Source of the DNA: Dehalococcoidia bacterium
GTDB taxonomy: Bacteria; Chloroflexota; Dehalococcoidia; Dehalococcoidales; E44-bin46
Reading direction: 5' to 3'
DNA: 10,140 bases
Assembly (NCBI GenBank): GCA_004376105.1
Contig: SOKA01000084.1
Span: 1-10,140 of the forward strand
A program made the position numbers and the translations under genes. The number at the start of each line of letters is the position of its first letter. The first letter of the stretch is position 1. A model generated the notes under the pieces. The model saw only the letters and a list, made by a program, of their open reading frames with translations, had not been told where the DNA came from and did no database searches. Below, piece after piece: positions 1 to 4,875 of this stretch.

Positions 1-39
1 TTTCGAGAGCGGCACCATGAACCACTCGGACACCTCTCC
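1..39 (-). tRNA. tRNA-Ser(CGA), partial (5' half, cut by window edge)
   Basis: Read on the minus strand, the first 39 bases of a tRNA are visible, starting at position 39. The acceptor strand is GGAGAGG, followed by TG, a D arm (TCCG, then AGTGG and a D loop ending GG), the spacer TG, the anticodon stem strand CCGCT and the seven-base loop CTCGAAA. Loop bases 34-36 are CGA, which reads serine codon UCG. GGAGAGG at the 5' end and CTCGAAA in the loop are typical of bacterial tRNA-Ser(CGA). The window ends exactly at the last base of the anticodon loop, so the other anticodon strand, the long variable arm and the 3' end cannot be checked. It is transcribed away from the exchanger gene. Confidence 0.85.
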
Positions 40-53
40 TAGCTTCATTAATA

Positions 54-62
54 ATTATATCA
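54..62 (-). promoter_or_regulatory. extended -10 promoter element of the tRNA-Ser gene
   Basis: The minus strand reads TGATATAAT, a perfect extended -10 (TGnTATAAT), ending 14 bases before the tRNA 5' end. That predicts a very short leader, as expected for a tRNA transcript. No good -35 hexamer lies 16-18 bases upstream (AAGATA is at the 17-base spacing), which is tolerated when the TG extension is present. Position and orientation fit the tRNA and not the exchanger. Confidence 0.6.
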
Positions 63-130
63 TAGTATTTTAGTTATATCTTTACGGGCTTACCCCTGAT
101 ATTGTATGCTTGCAGCACATTGTTAATCTC

Positions 131-136
131 TAGGAG
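131..136 (+). promoter_or_regulatory. Shine-Dalgarno site supporting a TTG start of the exchanger
   Basis: TAGGAG lies nine bases before the TTG at 146. No ATG in this frame begins the hydrophobic first helix, and TTG keeps that helix complete (MVWLKFTLCLVIILFAGTRL). This site is the reason to accept TTG as the start. Confidence 0.6.
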
Positions 137-145
137 CCCCAAATT

Positions 146-1141
146 TTGGTCTGGTTAAAGTTTACTCTGTGTCTCGTTATCATCCTATTTGCCGGGACGA
201 GGCTAGCCCGATATGGGGATGCTATTGCTGAGAAGACAGGCCTGGGAAGGATATGGATAGGTTTGCTGCTTCTGGCAGCTATTACTTCCATGCCTGAGCT
301 AGTTACCGGGGTGAGCGCGGTTGCCTTAGTTAAGCTCCCCGACCTAGCCTTGGGTAACCTCTTAGGGAGTTGTCTCTTTAATCTGGCTATCTTAGCTTTA
401 TTAGATATCATATACCGTCCTGCGCCAATCTTGAGCCAAGCGAGCTCAAGGCATATGATGTCGGCAAGTATTGGCATACTGCTTATTGCTATCGCTGCTG
501 GAGGCATACTGGCCGGGGGGAGGTTTCCAGGATTAACCATGGGGTGGGTGAGTGTGCCAGGCATCATGGTCCTCGTCTTGTATATAGCTGGTGTATGGTG
601 GATATTCCGCTCTGAGCGCGGTTACCAGCCGCAACCAGTACCAGTGGTCTCCCCCCAATATGAAGGACTGCCTGCGAAGACGGTGTATCTAAGATTCGCC
701 TTGGCCGCGGTAGCCATTATTGGTGCTGGAATATGGTTATCATTTATCGGTGCTGAGATTGCCGGGACTTATGGTTGGCATGCCAGCTTCGTCGGCAGTT
801 TATTCCTGGCAATTACTACCTCGGTGCCTGAGTTAGTGGTTACTATCGCTGCCCTCCGTTTGGGGGCTATAGATATGGCAGTTGCCGATATATTAGGCAG
901 TAATATGTTTAACATTGCCATTATTACTCCGGTTGACCTTTTCTACACGCCAGGTTCCCTTCTCTCCTCGGTGTCAAGGGTCCATCTTATTACGGCTGTG
1001 GTGGCAATAGTGATGACCCTTCTGGTTATTGTTGGTCTCCGGTTCCGACAGAAGCGCAAGACCTTCTTCATTAGTTGGTATACCCCCGTTTTAATCGGGC
1101 TCTATATTTTTGGCGCTTATCGTTTGTTTATTTCAGCGTAG
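146..1141 (+). CDS. CaCA-family sodium/calcium (cation/Ca2+) exchanger
   Basis: Inner-membrane antiporter of the CaCA superfamily (YrbG/NCX_Mj type), predicted to exchange Ca2+ or a similar cation against Na+ or H+. The 331 residues match the usual 310-340 of the family. Two alpha repeats are visible. Alpha-1 has TSMPEL (47-52) followed by GNLLGSCLFN (70-79). Alpha-2 has TSVPEL (225-230) followed by ADILGSNMFN (247-256). E51 and E229 correspond to the paired Glu ligands of NCX_Mj, and N79/N256 lie at its Asn81/Asp240 positions by spacing from those Glu. A polar linker at about 155-178 splits two hydrophobic halves of about five helices each. In alpha-1 the usual GSN is GSC (C76). The start is TTG with an SD (TAGGAG). 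It is separated from the ATPase operon by 327 bases and a predicted promoter, so it is probably a separate transcript. The family is clear; the ions are not readable from sequence. Confidence 0.9.
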   Translation: MVWLKFTLCLVIILFAGTRLARYGDAIAEKTGLGRIWIGLLLLAAITSMPELVTGVSAVALVKLPDLALGNLLGSCLFNLAILALLDIIYRPAPILSQASSRHMMSASIGILLIAIAAGGILAGGRFPGLTMGWVSVPGIMVLVLYIAGVWWIFRSERGYQPQPVPVVSPQYEGLPAKTVYLRFALAAVAIIGAGIWLSFIGAEIAGTYGWHASFVGSLFLAITTSVPELVVTIAALRLGAIDMAVADILGSNMFNIAIITPVDLFYTPGSLLSSVSRVHLITAVVAIVMTLLVIVGLRFRQKRKTFFISWYTPVLIGLYIFGAYRLFISA

Positions 1142-1192
1142 ATTTAGAGTGAGCCCTAAACTTAAGTGGCTATCTTTCTTTTGCTACAAGAG

Positions 1193-1221
1193 TTTACTAC
1201 AGGGAAAAGTTCTGCTATAAT
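1193..1221 (+). promoter_or_regulatory. predicted promoter of the V/A-type ATPase operon
   Basis: -35 TTTACT (1193-1198), a 17-base spacer and the extended -10 TGCTATAAT (1213-1221) with a perfect TATAAT. This is the best sigma-70-type match in the gap between exchanger and operon. Transcription would begin near 1228, leaving a leader of about 240 bases before the first ATPase start. The spacing and the TG extension make chance unlikely, but no start site has been measured. Confidence 0.65.
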
Positions 1222-1268
1222 TTCAAACTGGCTAGTAAAACTGCCATTTTAATAATTAACCTTGAATG

Positions 1269-1307
1269 GTAACACGGTCTTTTCGGGTAACACCAGAATT
1301 GTAACAC
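1269..1307 (+). repeat. three direct GTAACAC heptamers
   Basis: GTAACAC occurs at 1269-1275, 1287-1293 and 1301-1307, with start-to-start distances of 18 and 14 bases. The first two are preceded by G (GGTAACAC) and the third by TT. They lie about 40-80 bases downstream of the predicted transcription start. They could be binding sites for a regulator, or one side of alternative RNA pairings with TGTTAC at 1342-1347. Read as codons, copies 1 and 2 are in phase but copy 3 is not, so they are not a peptide repeat. Confidence 0.6.
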
Positions 1308-1348
1308 TCCCCTTTCATAGTCTATGATGTCGCAAATGGGTTGTTACA
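1300..1348 (+). repeat. inverted repeat TGTAACA / TGTTACA enclosing a 13-base palindrome
   Basis: TGTAACA (1300-1306) and TGTTACA (1342-1348) are exact reverse complements, 35 bases apart. Inside them CCC (1310-1312) can pair with GGG (1338-1340). The perfect palindrome TCATAGTCTATGA (1315-1327) sits near the centre. In RNA this could be an imperfect long hairpin; in DNA it could be nested operator sites. No T-run follows, so it is not an intrinsic terminator. Confidence 0.45.
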
Positions 1349-1368
1349 TGCTGATTAACAGGCACGGA

Positions 1369-1404
1369 ATAGCATGGGTTGGAGAGAAGACTAACTCATG
1401 GTAT
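1369..1404 (+). promoter_or_regulatory. stem-loop with purine-rich loop in the operon leader
   Basis: CATGGGTT (1373-1380) pairs with AACTCATG (1393-1400) over eight pairs including one G-U. After one G/G mismatch, three more A/U pairs extend the stem to 1369 and 1404. The loop is GGAGAGAAGACT, which resembles an SD-like purine run. It ends 64 bases before the first ATPase start codon. No T-run follows, so it is not a terminator. Function unknown. Confidence 0.4.
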
Positions 1405-1458
1405 ATATCAGGAAACAGTAAATTCTTCCAGCGTGTGGCTCCCGGAATCTTTCACAAA

Positions 1459-1463
1459 GAGGT
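1459..1463 (+). promoter_or_regulatory. Shine-Dalgarno site fixing the start of the first ATPase gene
   Basis: GAGGT (within AAAGAGGT) lies five bases before the ATG at 1469. The reading frame is open further upstream to a TTG at 1379, but that stretch has no coiled-coil character and no SD at suitable spacing. The ATG at 1469 is therefore the better start. Confidence 0.7.
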
Positions 1464-1468
1464 GCGCT

Positions 1469-1789
1469 ATGTCTGCTGAGGAAATCACAAGTAGTGTAGA
1501 AACTATTGAGATTGAAGCTGAAAAGACGCTTGAAGAGGCTAGGAGCCGAGCTAATGAAATTATCCTTAAAGCCAAGGAGGAGGCCAGCAGAATTCTTTCC
1601 TCCGAGGTGCCCTTGGATGAGGCAAAAAGGGAATGCGAGCAGATTTTAAGTACGGCTAGGGAAAAAGCTAACCAAAAGGTTGAAAAGTCCAAAAAGGAAG
1701 CTTCTGAGATTAGAACCAATGCCGGGAAGAAGATGGGAAAAATTACGGAGCGCATAGTGAATATTATCACCGGAGCCGAGTTGAGATGA
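1469..1789 (+). CDS. V/A-type ATPase peripheral-stalk subunit H (G-like, AhaH/NtpF type)
   Basis: Small stalk subunit of 106 residues, the usual size for the bacterial/archaeal H (also called G) subunit that pairs with E to hold the catalytic head against rotation. The protein is almost wholly charged helix rich in Ala, Glu and Lys, with no membrane segment. The helix is interrupted at about 44-50 (SSEVPLD) by Pro48. Residues 23-42 and 62-81 resemble each other (ARxxAN, then K, then EASxI), suggesting an internal duplication. The call rests on size, coiled-coil composition and its place directly before subunit I, because the family has little sequence signature. Its stop overlaps the start of subunit I by ATGA. 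Read from an earlier TTG it would have 30 more residues, which I reject. Confidence 0.75.
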   Translation: MSAEEITSSVETIEIEAEKTLEEARSRANEIILKAKEEASRILSSEVPLDEAKRECEQILSTAREKANQKVEKSKKEASEIRTNAGKKMGKITERIVNIITGAELR

Positions 1790-3777
1790 TGCCTCTAATC
1801 CTCAATTCCCCTGAATCTATGGTCAAAGTTAGAGTAATGACGCTAAAGGATTACTCGGAGCAGACTTTTAAGACCTTACATAAAGTTGGGGTTCTTCATG
1901 TTGAGGCGGGTAAGGAGTTAAAGCCGGTAGATAAAGCCGCTGTTGAAAGCCAACAAAAAGAAGCTAGCGAGCTATTAACCTTTGTTGGTAACATGCTAAG
2001 TTACATAACTGAGAAACAGCAGGTGTCACTAGGGGAAGATGTTGAGGTGATATACACTAGACCCTTTGGCGAGATTGGCAAAGAAGTAAGGTCATTGTAC
2101 ACCGGGTTCGCTGAGCTACGCGAGAAGACCGTCAAAATCGATAAGGAGGTTAGAGAACTAACAGAGCAAAAGAAGTATCTTGGACCCCTTACCCAGCAAC
2201 ATGACCTTAGATTAAGAGACTTGAAATTCCGTGGGGGTTACCTTTTTTCTAGAGTTTTTATCCTTTCTACTGAGGCATATGAGACTTTACATAATCAACT
2301 GGAAAAATACTTACTTGGCAGCACTGTTGCCACGGAAGAAAACGAAACTGTTCTGTATGCCATTGGTAAGGTTGAAAACCAAGAAACTATAGAGTCTCTG
2401 ATTACTAATGCTGGAGGCAGAGTTCTGCTGATACCAGACGAGGATTTGACGCTGAGGGGATTCTTGGAAAAAACCGAAGATAAACTTCATAGGCTTGAAG
2501 AGAAATTGATCAAGCTTTATGAAGAACTCCAAAGTAAGGCTAAGCTGGAATTAAAAGATATTGCTCTCTTTAGGGGAGCGTTGTTAGCCGAAAATGAAAG
2601 GTTATCGGTTTTAGCCAAAGCCTGTGAAGCCAAATATGTAACCTTAATTGAAGGGTGGATTCCGGAGAACAATATTGAGTCAGCCATCTTGGAACTTAAA
2701 GAGAACATAGACTATGTGTTTATTGATACCAGAAAGCCAGAGCTAACAGAAGAACCACCTACCAAACTAAAGAATCCGGGCGGGCTTAAACCGTTCCAGG
2801 TTGTGGTAAACCTATTTGGTGTCCCCAGATATAGGGAATGGGATCCAACACCCATAGTAGCTTACTCCTTTGCTTTGTTCTTTGGCCTTATGGTAGCCGA
2901 TGTGGTTTATGCTCTTGGCCTCATACTGGTTGGGAGGTTTCTACTGGTTAAACTCCTCGGTGGCTCTGAATCTGAGGAAATGAAACTATTCCAGAGGTTG
3001 ATTTATATATGTGGCGGGGTTGCCCTGGCTATGGGCTTACTTACTGGGAGCTATTTAGGCGATGTTTATCTCTTCTTTGGGTTTGAAAATTTGGCTATAG
3101 TCGCCGGAGTTCAACAAGCACTGCAAAGTCCGCTAACATTCGTAATACTAGCCATAATGATAGGCCTTGTCCATGTTAATATAGCCCATGTAATAGCTCT
3201 AATTAAAGGGGTAAAGGAAAGAAACATAGGAGTAATACTTAGTAAGGTAGGCTTGTTTTCACTTCAATTTGGCATACCTTTTATTCTTTACACTATGTTA
3301 CGTGTTGATCTCCCGTTGTTTGCCCCGATATATGGTATCTCTCCATACGTCATGATTGCCGGAGTAGTATTGATAGTTGTAGGAAGTCTTAAGCAGAGCG
3401 GCCGCCTAGGGGCTATGCTCTGGCTCTTTGATATAACCGGGCTCTTGGGTGATGTCATGTCATACTCTAGACTAGCCGGAGTGGGCCTAGCCACATTTTA
3501 TCTGGCTTCATCTTTCAATATGCTGGCGCGTTTGTTCTCCGGTCTTGTACCGATTCCTGGTATAGCTGGAGTCGTCGGTGGTACTGTTTTAGCCATTGTA
3601 ATTTTAGTCATTGGCCACCTAATCAACATGCTTCTTAGCTTCATTACCGGTTTTGTACATTCTCTTAGACTATGCTTTGTAGAATTCCTAATCAAGTTCT
3701 ATGAAGGAGGGGGTATACAATATAGTCCGTTTAGATTAAGGAAGCGGTTGTCTGTAGCAGTCGGAGCAAAATCTTAG
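1786..3777 (+). CDS. ntpI: V/A-type ATPase subunit I (a-subunit, ion-channel stator)
   Basis: Membrane stator that forms the two ion half-channels against the K ring; 663 residues is normal for the family (about 620-680). Residues 1 to about 345 are soluble with coiled-coil arms (about 85-130 and 225-260). WDPTPIVAYSFALFFG (352-367) starts the membrane part, with about seven to eight helices to about 637. Key motifs are SYSRL (559-563) and HSLRL (625-629), with Arg562 and Arg628 matching the two conserved channel arginines of Thermus I/yeast Vph1. KFYEGGG near the C-terminus is typical. Two deviations: the usual FGxxxGDVGYG appears as FGLMVADVVYA (366-376), and HSLRLH is HSLRLC (Cys630). Two ATG codons (1786, 1789) are possible; the first overlaps the H stop. 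A GGAG at 1772-1775 can serve it. Confidence 0.95.
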   Translation: MMPLILNSPESMVKVRVMTLKDYSEQTFKTLHKVGVLHVEAGKELKPVDKAAVESQQKEASELLTFVGNMLSYITEKQQVSLGEDVEVIYTRPFGEIGKEVRSLYTGFAELREKTVKIDKEVRELTEQKKYLGPLTQQHDLRLRDLKFRGGYLFSRVFILSTEAYETLHNQLEKYLLGSTVATEENETVLYAIGKVENQETIESLITNAGGRVLLIPDEDLTLRGFLEKTEDKLHRLEEKLIKLYEELQSKAKLELKDIALFRGALLAENERLSVLAKACEAKYVTLIEGWIPENNIESAILELKENIDYVFIDTRKPELTEEPPTKLKNPGGLKPFQVVVNLFGVPRYREWDPTPIVAYSFALFFGLMVADVVYALGLILVGRFLLVKLLGGSESEEMKLFQRLIYICGGVALAMGLLTGSYLGDVYLFFGFENLAIVAGVQQALQSPLTFVILAIMIGLVHVNIAHVIALIKGVKERNIGVILSKVGLFSLQFGIPFILYTMLRVDLPLFAPIYGISPYVMIAGVVLIVVGSLKQSGRLGAMLWLFDITGLLGDVMSYSRLAGVGLATFYLASSFNMLARLFSGLVPIPGIAGVVGGTVLAIVILVIGHLINMLLSFITGFVHSLRLCFVEFLIKFYEGGGIQYSPFRLRKRLSVAVGAKS

Positions 3778-3794
3778 AAAGGAGAAATGTAAAG

Positions 3795-4265
3795 ATGTTA
3801 ATTACCCCAAGTTCATTAGCCGTCCTTGGTGGTGCTCTTGCCCTAGCCGGAGGCTTGTTAGGCTCGTCAATAGGCATAGCTACGGCAGCATCTGCCGGAA
3901 CTGCCACCTTATCTGAGGATCGTGGGCAATTCCGGAGCGTCATAGTGCTGGCGTCTCTGCCGATGACGCAAAGCTTCTATGGGCTCATAGTGTTGATATT
4001 CATTATAACCGCAATAGTGCCTAAATTGCCGGAGACAGGCGGCGCTGGTTTTATGGTACTTGGTATTGGACTTATGGTAGCCGCGGCTGAATGCTTTTCG
4101 GCAATACACCAGGGCAACGTGTGTGCTTCAGGTATATCATTACTGCCCAAAACTAAAGGGCAAATATTTACTCACTCCATGATGTTAGCTGTGTTCGTTG
4201 AGCTGCTGGGGGTTCTGGGACTGGTGTTCGCCATAATGGCATTTACTATGTTGGGGCTTATGTAG
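3795..4265 (+). CDS. ntpK: V/A-type ATPase subunit K (duplicated c-ring subunit), predicted Na+-binding
   Basis: Ring subunit that carries the transported ion. Its 156 residues give four helices from two fused hairpins, like Enterococcus hirae NtpK. Glycine-rich helix 1 (about 8-34) is followed by helix 2 with LPMTQSFYG (55-63), helix 3 (about 85-113) with HQG (105-107), and helix 4 with FVELLG (134-139). Leu55, Thr58, Gln59, Gln106 and Glu136 line up with the E. hirae Na+ ligands Leu61, Thr64, Gln65, Gln110 and Glu139, and Tyr62 with Tyr68. As in E. hirae, only the second hairpin has the ion-binding Glu in its last helix, so one ion is expected per four helices. Helix 3 has an extra Glu99, where E. 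hirae has Gly. AAAGGAG (3778-3784) precedes the ATG by ten bases; between them lies a start-stop ATGTAA at 3787, too close to the SD to be used. Confidence 0.95.
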   Translation: MLITPSSLAVLGGALALAGGLLGSSIGIATAASAGTATLSEDRGQFRSVIVLASLPMTQSFYGLIVLIFIITAIVPKLPETGGAGFMVLGIGLMVAAAECFSAIHQGNVCASGISLLPKTKGQIFTHSMMLAVFVELLGVLGLVFAIMAFTMLGLM

Positions 4266-4275
4266 GGGGTGTCGC

Positions 4276-4857
4276 ATGAGAGGAATGGAGAAAATAGGCG
4301 AAGCTATCTTGGATAAAGTAAAAGCCGAGGCGAAGGCTATAATAAAGGAAGCTGAGAATAAGGCCAAGAAAGAAATAGGGCAAGCTAAGAGGCAGCAGGT
4401 AGCCAAACGGGAAGAAGAGAAGGGTAAGATGATACAGGAAGCTAGGGAAGAAGCTACCCGAATAGAGGCTCAGGCTTCGGTGAAAGCACGCCAGGAGTTA
4501 TCAAAGGCCAAAGCCGACATGATTAATGAGATAATTAGTAGAGCGAAAAAGGAGTTGTCGGGAATTTCAAGCGGTAAAAGCTCACTCGTGGGTCTGATTA
4601 AGGAAGCTACCGATACGCTTGGTATTAGTAAAGGCAGGGTTTATGTTTTACCTGAAGATATAAGCACGGTACAAAAACTCCTTGAGAAAGATAGGGAATT
4701 AGCCGGTAAGATAGTGGAAATCAGAGAGTATAACTGCATGGGAGGGGTTATAGTCGAGGATATTAATGGAAAAGTCAGAATAGATAATACTTATGAGACT
4801 AGGCTCGAAATGTTACTACCAAAGTTACTACCTGAAATAGGTAAGGAACTTTTTTAA
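4276..4857 (+). CDS. atpE: V/A-type ATPase peripheral-stalk subunit E
   Basis: Subunit E forms the peripheral stalk with H and caps the A3B3 head. Its 193 residues fit the family (about 185-205). Residues 5 to about 100 are a long Ala/Lys/Glu-rich helix that would coil with H. The C-terminal half is the compact head-binding domain and ends with the family signature GGVIVEDINGKVRIDNT (156-172) followed by YETRLE. It lies ten bases after K. AGGGGGTG spaces well to the ATG at 4276. A second ATG at 4285 (MEKIGEAIL) also gives a normal N-terminus, but the only purine-rich site near it touches the codon, so 4276 is preferred with modest confidence. In E. hirae nomenclature this is NtpE; it is unrelated to F-type AtpE. 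Confidence 0.92.
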   Translation: MRGMEKIGEAILDKVKAEAKAIIKEAENKAKKEIGQAKRQQVAKREEEKGKMIQEAREEATRIEAQASVKARQELSKAKADMINEIISRAKKELSGISSGKSSLVGLIKEATDTLGISKGRVYVLPEDISTVQKLLEKDRELAGKIVEIREYNCMGGVIVEDINGKVRIDNTYETRLEMLLPKLLPEIGKELF

Positions 4858-4864
4858 GGTTTAT

Positions 4865-4869
4865 AGGAG
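4865..4869 (+). promoter_or_regulatory. Shine-Dalgarno site supporting a TTG start of subunit C
   Basis: AGGAG lies six bases before the TTG at 4876. The next in-frame ATG (4900, residue 9) would cut off SSAKYAF, which belongs to the conserved first helix of the family, so the TTG start is preferred. Confidence 0.7.
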
Positions 4870-4875
4870 CTAGCT

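Larger units (their letters stand above)
1228..1468 (+). promoter_or_regulatory. long structured 5' leader of the ATPase operon
   Basis: This stretch has no convincing protein gene. It contains, in order: a weak hairpin TGGC...GCCA (1229-1246) running into TTTT; an 11-base AT palindrome TTAATAATTAA (1249-1259); three direct GTAACAC copies (1269-1307); a 13-base palindrome TCATAGTCTATGA (1315-1327); the inverted partner TGTTACA (1342-1348); a stem-loop (1369-1404); and the SD of the first gene. A 240-base leader is long for a bacterial ATPase operon and suggests control at RNA or operator level. I do not recognise a known riboswitch class in it. That it is regulatory is inference. Confidence 0.4.

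Noticed and set aside
130..567. Long minus-strand frames opposite the exchanger and ATPase genes
   Set aside because: They lie antisense to well-identified proteins, lack SD sites and recognisable domains, and follow the codon phase of the true genes.
1143..1160. Possible terminator TTTAG...CTAAA just after the exchanger
   Set aside because: Only five A/T-rich pairs with an eight-base loop and no T-run directly after. Too weak to call.
1225..1250. A-run, TGGC...GCCA stem and T-run resembling a weak two-way terminator at the predicted operon start
   Set aside because: The stem has only four strong pairs with a ten-base loop and a mismatch before the A/T pairs. Its overlap with the predicted transcription start makes a terminator role doubtful.
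1266..1304. A 12-codon mini-frame (MVTRSFRVTPEL) across the GTAACAC repeats
   Set aside because: No SD, very short, and the third heptamer is out of phase. It does not resemble an amino-acid leader peptide because no residue is strongly repeated.
1379..1468. A 30-residue N-terminal extension of the H subunit from a TTG
   Set aside because: The TTG falls inside the leader stem-loop with no SD at suitable spacing, and the extension breaks the coiled-coil pattern; the ATG at 1469 has GAGGT at five bases.
1324..1479. A 51-codon open frame (MMSQMGCYMLINRHG...) overlapping the start of the H subunit gene
   Set aside because: No SD before any of its ATG codons (1324, 1327, 1336, 1348), it overlaps both leader stem-loops, and the composition is not protein-like. 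An upstream coupled peptide cannot be excluded, but nothing supports it.
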